Source: Lineus longissimus
Lineage: Eukaryota > Nemertea > Pilidiophora > Heteronemertea > Lineidae
Direction of reading: 5' to 3'
Length of the DNA: 64,000 nt
Assembly (NCBI RefSeq): GCF_910592395.1
Contig: NC_088311.1
Span: 7,132,501-7,196,500 of the forward strand
Position numbers and translations under genes: made by a program. Shown here in pieces: positions 1 to 12,094 of the stretch (position 1 is its first letter; the number at the start of each line of letters is the position of its first letter). The notes under the pieces were generated by a model. It worked only from the letters and a program-made list of their open reading frames with translations, was not told where the DNA came from and searched no databases.

Positions 1-1315
1 GCCAATCCTTCCCAGGTCGTCATCCGAGTGAGTATGAAATTATACTCCGAGTTTTATATATCATTGTGAATAACGTGCGGGATGTCCCTAGAGGATCTAG
101 AGCTAATGGACTTGGCATTTTTCTTGAAGATGTATAGTTCGGCCTTAGAATTTAGTGCCATCGTTGAGAAATTCAATTTATTTTGACAGCTTTCTGATGA
201 AGTCAATCAAGGCTACGTTAGACAGACAGTTTCGGTGGCAACAGTCTATATGAGTTCAATTTCGCCTGAATATAGCAAACTGAAAGCCAATTTTGTGCAT
301 TTATATCAATTTACGAGCCATCTCAGTGCCGGTTGAATAGGTTAACCGTAAGGTTGCGGGAATTTTGTTGAGTAAATCTGACGCTATGGAGTGGTCGTGC
401 TTTTTTCGAGCTTGTTTCATGTCTATTTGTCTGTACCTGTTCTTCTTAAGTCCATCGCCACGTTATTGATAGCATCCCGACTCGTGCGCTTGCGTCACCA
501 CTATCGGGATCAACAGGTCAAGGATAAGGATGAGTAACTTGGCGATCACAAAATCTTGTTGGTCCAGATGTATTAGTAGGTATTGGTCAGGTTCTTCTTA
601 GTATATTGGCTCGTGACAAGTCGGGCAAAAATCATGGATGGGCAGGTCGTAGTCCGCCATGAAAATATCGTCTGCCGATCATCATGTATCAGTCCCGAAT
701 CCGTTAGCTTGACCAGGGTCCCTTGACCAGCGACTAACTCTTGATCAACCTTGGCCGCATCGAAAAAGGCGGCGTTTGTGAATTCAATGAAGAATTCCTA
801 ATTCGGTGAGTTAACTGGTGTAAAACCGCGTGAAAATGGCGACGGCAATGGCGATGATCGATGACGATGTTAACGGCGACGCTGAAAATGATGATGTTGA
901 TGACGATGAACAGCGCTGGTATATCAATTATATCAATAACCGGTCTGCATCGAGGCCGAAGGGCTCATAGGGGTGTCCAGGAGTGGCGGCCAGCTGACAT
1001 TGTCATGGGGATTCAGTCACCGGATAGCGACGAACGCGTTCACCCAAAAACAATAACCATGAAATTGGTTGGAAATGATAACGAGAGATGATCACGCACT
1101 TGTCGGTTGGACGCAACATCCATTATGCAGCCATAATGGAACTAAGATGGTGATATATGATAGGACATGGTAGATGTGTGATTGGATAAGCTGTTTGGGC
1201 ATCCGCAGGATGCAGGGTCCAGCAGTGATTTATTTCGCAATATTATCCTCGGATGACTGAGAACGATGCTTAAGACTCGTATTATAGCGTGTAATACAAT
1301 GTACACTGTGTACCT
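1..1315. other. No gene seen; GAT-rich patch
   Basis: I see no coding exon here. Around 840-920 the sequence is a degenerate GAT/GAC-rich run, which produces a short spurious reading frame rich in Met, Thr and Asp. Confidence 0.5.
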
Positions 1316-1437
1316 AATTTTTTTTTTTTCAGGAAATGTCTCGATCGATGGACTTATTATCTCGAGCGAACGAGATAAATAATTCGGGCGATCGAGAAAA
1401 TATCTCGGGTGATCGAGTTATTTCCTGAAAAAAAATT
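1316..1437. repeat. Palindromic fold-back repeat
   Basis: The left arm is a T-run followed by CAGGAAAT and CTCGATC. The right arm is its reverse complement, GATCGAG, ATTTCCTG and an A-run. The interior repeats a TCTCG/CGAGA motif several times, so nearly the whole 120 bp can fold on itself. No target-site duplication is clear beyond the A/T runs. It could be a small fold-back MITE or a palindromic satellite monomer. Confidence 0.6.
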
Positions 1438-4400
1438 TCATGTTGAAAAAAACACATGTGATGTCTTTTCCCAGCCACCGTACACAATACATGTACATGT
1501 AACAAACGACGAAAACGCACATAAGCATGACATTAACTGCACGTAGTGTTCGCACTTTCTCTCCCAAGACAGAGAACTCCACTGTGAAATTAATTTTCCC
1601 GTTATTCGGCCTGGGAACGTCAGTTTTTCCGTCGTCATTAAGCTCCCCATTTACTTAATGTCAATATTAGCGAAAAGATGATAGAGATCTAGGCAGCCTG
1701 AGCTGTTGTAAAAAGCAACATCTTGATATTGCCATAATATCAAAGACACTTTTTAAGTTGGTATAACAGGCGATCAGTCAAGCCGGGCTGCGGTTTATTC
1801 AAGAAAATGTGAGAAGTCAGTCAATGGTAGAAATTAATATTACCAACATGTACTCGATGCATTATCCGGAAGACTTCGCAGTAGTTGTATTGAGCAAGAT
1901 GCTTTTCATTATTTGCTGACACTGCAGTTTTGCGGCGGTAACTAAAAAATGAGATAGAAAAGGGCAACGCGAAAGTAGAAATGGTCGATATGCAATGGTG
2001 GTACCACTTCTCGCCGAAGCATTAAGGAAAGAGGTAGGTATGCACTTAGGAAAGATTTGGACGCCGACACTGGATACATGAAGGCGTACTCAACATTTAC
2101 GATATTTAAAGCGATTTTTACATCGCGCAGCTACCACCTATAGAAGTCTAACGGAAAAGAGAAGTTGCTTCGACTGAAAGCCATTTTGCAAAAACGTAGA
2201 ATCAACAAAGAATTCCTCAGACAAACACATTTTTCATATTTCTGTACTTGAAAGATTTCCAGTAAAGGTCGATGTCGATTCATCAGATAACTTCACCCTT
2301 GCACCGAGGACCAGCATCCCTCGCTTCTCATCCCAAAGAGAATAGCGAGATGGTAGGGTTTATAAGTAAACAAGTGTATGGACAGTTATTATTTTCAGTC
2401 CATCTCGTGATTTCGATTTCTTCTCACCCAAAGGGAATGATCAATTATCGCTAGTCTTGATCGTATCGCCCGTATAACCGATAATAGATTTACCAACGTC
2501 ACTTGCAGCCCGTCACGCCGTAGTAATAAATGTCAATAAAATTTGATAACATTTTTTGTGCGCATATTACCCTCACGGAGCACAGTGATGCTATCAAAGA
2601 AACGGATCTGCCTGGATTTTCTCGGAGTCAAACCTGGCCAGTGGGCAAACAGAAAAAGAGAGGAAAACGGAGAAAGAATTGGCTATTATGCTGAGAATTC
2701 CATTTCTCTCCTTTCCCAAAGCAAAACTGATATAGACCCAGAAAAAATACCGTGACGCCATGGCTGCATGGCAAGGCTCTGTCACCACTTTTCGAAATTA
2801 CTATTATCATAAAGCGCACAGTGCTTTACATACTGGAGGAAAAGTTCACTGATCATATTCCTTTGTTAATGAAGTGTATGTAAGTACCACGTTTTAAGGG
2901 GCGATAGGGTTGAAAAGCACTCTTGATCAGTGCTTTCAGACCAAACTGGCCTAACTTTAGATTGTAACACTAATACCCTTCTACATGCACGTAAACTCCT
3001 ACTCTAAAGAGTGCTTGAGATCAAATCCAACGACAACAGATCTTCGACAGAATGACCTTTCCTCCAGGTCCCTGCAACTACCATTTCCACTCCACCAATA
3101 GAAATATCTTAACACAGAACGCAGACGGCTGAAAGCGCCAAATGAGAAACATTTTACATTTCGTCATTTTTCTGGTATGTCATATTTCCTTCCATTACGC
3201 CTGCCCGTGGCAAGAAATTGTAGCGTAATTGAGGCTGATATTGGCTCGGCGGTGGCTCATACACTCAGGCGGAATTTGCTTTTGGTAGAAGAATTGGGAT
3301 GGAGAGCGCGTAATGAATTCTTCAAGCTCGGCAGCTGATGCCAGTGGGGTAGCACTCTTCAAACGCTTATTAATTATGGGCATTAGATATTAACGATGCA
3401 GTGACTTGGTTGGCCGCCGTATAGTAGACGAAATCGATTAATAGCATTGCATATTTGAAATATAAATCTGAGCGGTCAAAGCAGTCAAAGTCCATTCTCC
3501 AAAGAAGACATAATATTCAAGCATATTCTCCTTCCTAGTATTGGCTTCAAAGTGACAAATTCCTTTCCAGAAACCATGAAAACAGCCCAATAAGTGCACG
3601 GAGAACAAAAACCACCAGATCTTGTTCTTTTATTCGGTCATATCCCAGGGCCACATCGTATCTTAGCATTGCGAATATGGACGCGATACCATTTTGGAAA
3701 ATAAGGAAAGAAAGAGGTGGAAACTCATTCCTTGGTGTCCCTTTTTATGCACCTTACCTTTCCTTTCCTCGTTGTCAAGGCAACAAACAAGAATGAAGGT
3801 CGGCAAAGGGGATTCCTGCAGACCATCTCAATTGGACCAGCGGCTGCGCACTTAGCGGCGACGAGCACAATACATTCTTTCGTCGTGGGAGGAAAAAAGA
3901 GTTTTACTTCTCGCTCTTGGCCTTGTACAAAAACAAGCCCCTCGGTGAGACAGACGCAGATGGTATATATAAAAAAGTTGGAACAAAAAGCAAGGACATC
4001 CAGAAGCCACATATCTCCTGTGCCTGACCTTGAAGGGAACTTCCAAGACTCGGCGGAAGTGGACACATACGATGTCTATATTACAGTTGTGTTTATTCAG
4101 TTTCAGTTTCATTCGACATAAGCTCACCCAGATGAGCTAAAAACGGCGGGCGAGCTTCTGGCTCTCATCATGTTGTTTTCTATTGCCGCAAATGGTACTT
4201 GGTAAAATTCTTGTCATCCGCAAGATTTTATCGGCCATTTATATGACAATGTATGTCTTCGAAGCCGGGGGATTTCCTCGTGGACAATAGGCTATGGAGA
4301 TATGACCTATCGAAAGAGCTTAATACAAGTTTATGAGCCATTTATATGGTGGGCCCGTTGTCAGTAACATCGGATACATCAAACGACCTGTCTCAAAAAC

Positions 4401-5126
4401 ACCACTATCTATGGCATTCATATCGCATCATTTTGGCTTCACGAAATCACAGGAGTTGCAAAATGGTTTCTGCAGATCCGAAAAAAAGAAATACTTCGCG
4501 TGGTATATACTATGCCCAACCTTTCAGTCTCGCAGACGGGTGAACTTAAGAAATCGATAGCCAGACAGAGTGGGATAAGAATAAAAGTTGCTTTGTAATT
4601 TGACGATATCTGTGGTAGTGAGACCTGCTGTTGGCTGTCGTGGTACATCCCCGAAATGAGGTTTTTGAGCTTTAGAAGCTTTACCCTTTTTCGGCCAACG
4701 GATATAATATGCACCCTCTAAATGTGCTTATTTTGTGCCGAGCCCTTGAAGACTTCTTAAAAGCACCAAAACATTTACATTGTATATCGAGGAGTGTAGG
4801 CTACCGAAAGAAATGCAGCTGAACGTGTGAGGGATAACGCGGTGATCCGAGATTGAGGTTCGAGTTGCTTCTTAGTCCGACATCTTCATCAGAGTCCACT
4901 TCAACTTGTGTTATACATGTAATCGCACGGATGATATTCCTCTGAAACAACTCAACTTGCTCATTGTTCCTCCATCAGCAACAACACTCTTGTCCATCCA
5001 TCCAAACACACAAGCCTTTAGCTCTAATCTAAATGAAAACTACGCTCTTTGTATGCCATCCTAGCTGCCTAATGTGTCTCACATTCATATCAATAAATCA
5101 TGAACGTCAAGAAAAGATACTAGAAT
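1438..5126. other. Intergenic, no gene recognised
   Basis: Several short open frames occur, the longest about 134 codons at 3717-4121. They overlap on both strands, have no family resemblance and no convincing splice context. I see no gene that I can support. Confidence 0.45.
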
Positions 5127-5418
5127 TTCTAATCCTGGCGACGAACCAGCTTTCATGTGTCGCAGGATCGTGTGTCGTATTGAAATCCGTTGTGACGTTG
5201 GTTCACGTCACTTCCGCAACAAAAATATACTATAGTCCACAGACAATGCAATATACAGTATTGGGTAAACAATTTTCCATCGGATTTATAGCACTATGAG
5301 TGATAGTGCATGCAGTGTCTACATTGCATGCTTCTAATCCTGGCGACGAATCATCAGAAGCCTGCGTCATTTTGAAATCCTCTGTTTACGTTGTTCGTGT
5401 CACTTCCTCATAAAAATG
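5127..5418. repeat. Divergent tandem duplication, about 205-bp period
   Basis: A block beginning TTCTAATCCTGGCGACGAA at 5127 recurs at 5332. Both blocks continue through a matching stretch (TTGAAATCC / TTTGAAATCC, then an ACGTTG...CGTGTCACTTCC-like segment) for roughly 90-100 bp with many substitutions. It looks like an old local duplication. No coding role is visible. Confidence 0.55.
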
Positions 5419-8040
5419 GTATCAAAACTGTATAAGAGGAGCTTATATATTTTCGATAGTATATACATGTATCATGTAGTGAATAGAATTACAATCGACA
5501 ATGACTTTCGTCCTCAGTGTTGACATTTGTCTCCGGTTCACAACGAGACAGGAAACAGCGACGCCTTTTGTGAGATGATTAGACCATGCTACATAAAATG
5601 TTAGAAGGAAGAGACACGTGGAAGGGGAAATTCGGACGAACGACGGATGTACAAAAAGACTAACTCTCTGAAATATGTTTTTACATTTTCCAGTCGAAAT
5701 ATCTATTGGTTGGTCATTGGTATAGCTAATAGTTGTAATACAACATTAAGTTGTGCGGACTAATTACAAAACTGTGTTCTTTAAAAAAAAAAAAATTTTT
5801 CCGAAGGTCCTGCATATGGGCTTGGAAACAGTGTCCAACCAACAAGAAGTGTCATTGGCCAGGTTCAATCGAGGCTCAACACATATTTCTCATGGAAAAT
5901 GCATTTAGAGCCATCAGAGTGAGTTCCCGGCCATGTAAAGCGTTTGTGAGAGTTAGTTGTTCCTAAAAGCATTCAGTACTGGGCACTAAGTGAGGACGTC
6001 AGACCCATGCAGTCTTAGCCCTGGCCAACAAACAAGGATTCGATTTATAAATTCCTTAAACAACAATTTGGATAATACGAATTGCTAAGGGGGCTAAATT
6101 TACTTTCACACCGGGCACCACTCGCTCTTACGCCTGCAAGCTGCACTTACAGTTGCACTTCCACATAATATTACGCTGATCACCGAACCAGTCGAAGGAA
6201 CCATTATTGCCAAATTGTACCATACATCAGCGAGACGATTCCAAGTGTCATTCGAAAACTCCCTTAAGTCATTCAAAAGCATTAGGCGTCACGCACGACA
6301 ACATTTCAAACAGTTATCACTGAGAGAATCAATTCCATTTCGCTTTCAACCTCCGGCAAAGAAAAGAGCACGGAACCCTGTCATCATCGTAAAACCGTGC
6401 CTATAGGCATTAATGAAGTCCGACTCGCATTTGGCAGAAATGTTAGTTTCATTTACCATTTTAGAGACAATCAATGATAAATGCTGAAATAGAAAATCTG
6501 TGGATACGGGGTTTGTGAGAAAGGTGTATAATGATAGACAGTGTAGTGTATTGAAACTCTTTTTGACTCTAAATCGTAAAATAGTTTTCAGTGCCCGTTA
6601 CTGTTACATACGGGCGAAAGAACGAATACCTGAGATGATGCCAAGTCAGCACTGCTGAATACAGAGTTCTACATTATTCAGAGGAGAGTAATTCTGGCGG
6701 GAGGTAAAACATGAACTCTACAGCATTTGAAAATTGGCTATCGTATTATGCAGTATGCCAACGTTGCACCAGAGGCTGATGATACAGCACAATGGCAGTC
6801 AGCTTTAACCTTAACAGTAAACTCTTGACGCCGACTACCGCCCCTAACCGCTCGCTCTTTATGGAACAGTTTATAGCCCACTCCCGCTGACAGTCTGCTA
6901 CATTGGGTGCTTCTGATCCTTAAATATGTGAAATAAAGACGACATTTCGGTAAGAAGAAAGGTTCTTCAAATTACCCGAATACATCGCAGAATATCTTGG
7001 ATCTGCCTCTTTGCAAGCGCTTACGTTCAGAATCATTGGTGTTGCGAGACGCGCATTATCCTCACTCAACGGACGCTGAATAATTTGTCGAAGTATAGTG
7101 CTGGGAATTACACGAGCTGTGGACAGAATGAAGCATCAACGATCATTTGACCTTCATCAGCGCAGGTCAAGTCTAATTCCTGCGGACGGGAGCCAGCCAG
7201 CAATGCTCTCAAGGTGGGGGTTTGCTCTCTTAAGATTGCGTTACACAGGCGAGGAATTCTGCGTAAGGATCTGCCACAATCTAATCAGGAGCTCCTTCAG
7301 TATGCCTGATTGGTATTGAGCGTCCTTTGATGATGCACTATATTCAATTGGTCCACTTGGCGCTTAATCATGTCTTTATATATTCCTTGATGAACTCACT
7401 CTCTTAGTTGTGGCTGGTGAGGCTGGGGCAGAAAATCATCCTCCATTGTCTTCGTTGGCGTGGACATTGTCACGTAGAGTGTCGCATATCTGATTTGATA
7501 GCGGAACATATACCATTAAGATTTGGAGTTACAGAAGCAGGATTTGAATATCAACCTCTTCAGTACTGCGAATTTGTAAGCGGTAAACTCTAGACTTTAG
7601 TTCTTTTTCATTTCCTCTTGGTTTCCAGTCAAACGTACTAATTATAAAGCGAGATACGAGCAATATGCCAGAGGAAGGATTAGGTCTATAACCAACCTGG
7701 TTCATTCAACCACACATACAGGTCGTGTTGGCGGCCGAGTGGCCAGTCTCTCTTGCCAAGATGATCACCAGTTATCGCGTCGTGAAGATTACTTTGAAGA
7801 TGAATTATGGAGCAATCAACCGCACGAAATGTCGCCCTTTCTCGCTAGGATGACGCCGGGAAAATGTTCAGTTATTCATTGAGGGTGGGTAATTTGGTAA
7901 TAGAATGGCTCGTGAGAGATAAAAAGAGAATGAGATTGGTCGAGAAATTGAGAGAGGCCATTCGGACACGGACTAAGAGTCTGCAGTACCGATTACTGTA
8001 CCATCAGTCATGCTCAATGTGCTGGTTCGTTACCATTCTG
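5419..8040. other. Intergenic, no gene recognised
   Basis: Only short open frames without family resemblance. A poly-A/poly-T tract lies near 5780. Nothing else stands out. Confidence 0.45.
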
Positions 8041-8069
8041 CATGTCTGGCTATGGTATCGTATCAGTGA

Positions 8070-8252
8070 AGTGGTCAGGAGATTGCCTGGGCAAAAATAC
8101 TCCTCCAGGCAGGTCGGTCTATGGAACTATATCAGGTAATAGGACAGTACTGAGGAGACTGCCTGGACGAGAGTACTCCTCCAGACAGGTCTGGCTTAGG
8201 GCCGTATCACGAGAGGACAGGAGATTACCAGGACAAGAATACTTCTTTATCT
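8070..8252. repeat. Short degenerate tandem repeat, three units
   Basis: Three units share AGGAGAYTGCCTGG followed by a TACTCCTCCAGRCAGG segment. They start near 8077, 8152 and 8219, giving spacings of about 75 and 67 bp. The third unit is diverged and truncated. The frame across it encodes repeated RRLPG(R/Q)EYS-like peptides, which I take to be a by-product of the repeat rather than a gene. Confidence 0.6.
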
Positions 8253-10478
8253 TGGGTACTGTTGACCATGACCCAAACACAGAGAGACCACAATATTATT
8301 CAACTGCGTTTAAAGATCATTGATATTGTGTAACGGCTTGAGATGACCAGTGGTGCCACTCCGCGAATGACAACCGAAATTCGTACGAAATAACAGATTT
8401 TGCAACTTTAAGCTCACTCAGTTCCCAAGTTATGGACAAGAGACCAGACTATTCAATACAAATTATATACTGGTAGTCGTATAGGCGTTCAAGTTATCTA
8501 ATGTAGACCCAGCTCATACTTTATTGCTTAGATCCGAGATTTACAAATTTATTGGCAAGGGATCGCAGTCAGCTGGAAATAATCGAAGAAGTTCACAACC
8601 TTGTCAAATATGTGACATATTTTTTATCACTCTAGATCTCACTTAAACGATGTGTATCTCGATGGGTGAAATTGACCCTTCTTATCTTCGTTCTCGCAGC
8701 CCCTCGACTCCGCACGTCAGTTCCTTTCATTATTGTGGGTAATGCCATTTATATGTACCGTGGTCGGGTGGTATCCGGGAAGGCCCCGGGAAGACCTGTC
8801 AACAAGGCGAATTCGCAGCCAACACAGCTAGAAAATGGTTCCTAATGAGCGTCCCTCCGGACAAAAAAGGGAGACAAGTTGGAATATTAGAAATATACGT
8901 GACTACGTGACCGTTTGAATTCGCTTTCAACGCATAGAGTACAAAGAATGACAAACAGGCTGATCATCTAAATCTAATAACCTTGCTGGATGAGGCTTAT
9001 TTCACATCTTGCACGATTATATATCCACGTTATTACATACTTTATATAACTAGAATTGGCACTTGGATCGAGGTCGTGTCTAAAACTATGGTAATAATCA
9101 CTTCATCCAATGAGGGCAGATAGTTCACCTCGTATCGATTATCTGCCGTTGGCAACTTATCAGCACCTTGAGTAGACCGTAACCAAATTGGCTTTCAAGA
9201 CCTTCAAGAACGCCTGGACTCTGGATCAGACGAAGTGCCACATTCCAGACGCGAATGAAAACAGTCGGCGAAGTCTCAAGGATCTGATGTACGGTAAAAT
9301 CGGTCAGGAGCTACCGCGTTGCTCGACTGAATAAATGTAGATACATGCCGGTGTAGAAGTTTAAAATGTCCTAGGATAAAATGTCCAAAGGAACAAAGGA
9401 TTCTATTATGCGCTTCAATCTCTGAGCTATTGACGGTCAGGGTCTCTATAGAACCATATTGCAGAATACAATAGGGCCGGACACTTTTTCCAGGGGGGAC
9501 ACTTTTTACTTTTACACCGGCTGGTGATCGAGAGAGGGGTTCGACAGTACAGAGACTAGGCCAACCACTGCAGATGGCGCCAAGGGGAGTGCTAGAACTG
9601 CAGCCATATTCATCCCAATTACTGTGAACAGGGCCGTATTTTGGCTTCACTCGTTTTAGGGAGGGGAGGGTCAAGCCCAAACTAATGTGCTAAAATCTCC
9701 CGACCTTGGACAGATCAAGCCCATTTCACATCCCCGATTGTTCCCACTGGTGGAAGAGTGGGGAAAAGGTTCCAATAAGGGGTTTCAGCACAACAGGGGG
9801 TCATTTCTGACCCACAACAGCCTATTACTCAAGAGAAAGTAGGGGATCATTTTTCATTTTCACCACCACCACCTCAAATAGACAGCCGACAATCATCAGG
9901 GACAGCCAATTGCAAGCAGGAAAAAACAAGTGAGAGATGAAGTAGAATATTGAATGAATATTGATACTTTTAATCCATAACTCTGCTACCGTTTTCCAAC
10001 ATTTAATACAATTTTTTTTAAGCGAACCATGGCCATGATGGCTGGGCAACAACCATCAACCAATCTGAATAATTTCAGTTGCCTGAATCTGTTCGCTCAC
10101 TCCGTCTTGAACAAGATAAATGGCAGTAAAAAAGTGAATATGGCAAATTTACTTCCTTACAACGACTACATATTTCCATAGAAAAGTGTTTACCTTATAT
10201 TACAGAAGATATGTACTTTTACACCTCTCGCGCGTCAATCCAGTAAAAAAATATACATGAACACACAATCATGTACTCTTCAAATATGATATAAGGGAGT
10301 GGAAAGCACAAAAGACCATGAATACAAAAGAAATTTGAATGGCAGTTAATGACTCTAATTTCCAGATAAACCAACTCATTTACAAAATCTCCACCAATCA
10401 ATATTACTCATGACCTTTAGTATAGTTCAAATGTGCTTTTACCAATGTAGCAACCTCCAAACCAACTCACTTCGCCTC
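8253..10478. other. Intergenic, probable 3' flank of the zinc-knuckle gene
   Basis: No coding exon is recognised. The 134-codon minus frame at 9276-9680 has no family resemblance and no supporting splice sites. The part nearest 10.4 kb may be 3' UTR of the minus-strand zinc-knuckle gene. On that strand an ATTAAA lies near 10003-10008, but I see no AATAAA close by. Confidence 0.4.
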
Positions 10479-10516
10479 CTAGAATCTTCTCAATTTACAA
10501 TATTTTGTGTCATCTC
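10479..10516 (-). CDS. Candidate terminal exon of the zinc-knuckle gene
   Basis: This is the best splice-compatible last exon I found for the CCHC gene. On the minus strand a pyrimidine-rich acceptor (TTGTTGTCTCGCAG) precedes the exon. Joined in phase 1 to exon 7 it continues the acidic tail as G-D-D-T-K-Y-C-K-L-R-R-F and then a stop. The full protein would then be about 206 residues. The exon is tiny and has no domain to confirm it, and the intron (about 700 bp) holds other possible acceptors, so this is inference only. Confidence 0.33.
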
Positions 10517-10970
10517 CTGCGAGACAACAATAGTTCAATGTTTTTACCATGCTCTTATATTGCATCCGACACAAGTTCGTATCTGTGCCAAGATGGTATA
10601 TTCAGACTACAAGTTTAATGATGAAACAAACGCAATTTTGGTAATCGTCTGATAATGGCAGCAGGCCACACCAGTTTCCATTCTACTATATTTTTATGAA
10701 CTCAACATGGCCCAGTCTTGGGAGCAAGCCTAAGTCACCTCTATACGACCAATTCCTATGTGGACGAACGTCGTTCTAAAGGTCTGGAATGGACACTCTA
10801 ATCTAAAAACAGAGAAATCAGAAAAAATCAATTCAAAATTAATGGTATTGCTGGCGTTTTGGGAATCCATACTCCATACATGTATGCGACATATTGTGAC
10901 AGCAGCTGCCAGCCATGTGTACACAAGTACCAGCTCAGCACAGGGGAGAGGGGAGAGGCACCTTTCAGGA

Positions 10971-12094
10971 ACTGGATAGACTACAAGAGATTCCTCATTC
11001 CTCAACATATCTTTGGATTTTTCACATGCACCTCCTTCATAAAAAGTTGTTCCTACTCACACTGCGCACCTTCACTACTTGTACCAATATTTCGTATACA
11101 ATATTCACAGGTAGAGTATATAATTGTGGAAATCTTGAAGAAAACAACTGAATATCCTGGCCTTACGTAAGGAAATTTGAGCGAATAGGTTTCCTCCAGA
11201 CTAAGACTTACCCTCTTCATCTGGACAGGCACGGGCCATATGCCCAGGCTTTCCACACCGATAGCAGTTGCCGCCGCCGCCACCGCCTCCACTGCCACCT
11301 GCAGAAAACATAAATTAACTGGTATTGAGATAACAACTTCAAATTGGATAGACTACAATATACCACTCAATTCCTCAATTTTCAATATTGTACACTTGTA
11401 AGTACATTTCCCTGCACAGAGTGCAACTAATATCTAGTTTTTTCAATATTGTACACTGGTATGTACATTTCCCTGCACAGAGTGCGATTGATACCTAGTT
11501 TTTTCAATTGTACACTTGTATGTACATTTCCCTGCACAGAGTGCGATTGATACCTAGTTTTTTCAATATTGTACACTTGTATGTACATTTCCCTGCACAG
11601 AGTGCGATTATACCTAGTTTTTTTCAATTGTACACTTGTATGTACATTTCCTTGCACAGAGCGCAATTGATACCTAGTTTTCCAACGCGACCTTTAACAG
11701 CTGTGGTACTTGCACTCTGTTTTTCACAATGTAACATGGGATTTTTCCCATGCACCTCCTCCATAAAATGCTGTTCATACCAGCACTGCACACAAGACAC
11801 GTACAAGAAACTACTAGTACCAATAGTTCGAAAACAATATTCATAGCTAGTATATAATTGTGGAAATCTTGAAGAAAGTAACTGAATTACTCCTGGCTTG
11901 ACATGAAGAAATTTGAGCCAATAGGTTTCCTGCAGACTGAGACTTACCGGTACCCTCTTCACTTGTACAGTCACGGGCCATATGCCCAACTATTCCACAC
12001 CGATAGCACTTGCCGCTGCTACCACCATGACCACCACCACCACCACCTGCAGAAGACATACATTTACTTATATAAGAGAGAGAACAACTTCAAA
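10971..12094. repeat. Tandem segmental duplication carrying exons 7 and 6
   Basis: Unit 1 (10971-11342) and unit 2 (11343-12094) both start near TGGATAGACTACAA and end near AACAACTTCAAA. In between they share long similar intron stretches, for example ATGCACCTCC-TCATAAA, TATAATTGTGGAAATCTTGA and GGTTTCCTSCAGACT, and each contains one zinc-knuckle exon. Unit 2 is longer because a minisatellite (11381-11681) sits inside it. The similar intron sequence implies a relatively recent unequal duplication compared with the other exons of the gene. Confidence 0.85.

Noticed and set aside
9990-10052. Alternative terminal exon for the zinc-knuckle gene (acceptor near ATTATTCAG, tail ending WPWFA)
   Set aside because: The acceptor has almost no pyrimidine tract and the peptide is unlike the acidic tail it would continue; the candidate at 10479-10516 has a better acceptor.
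11427-11846. Open frames on both strands with repeated peptides (VQGNVHTSVQLKK and similar)
   Set aside because: They are translations of the 60-bp intronic minisatellite in the zinc-knuckle gene, not proteins.
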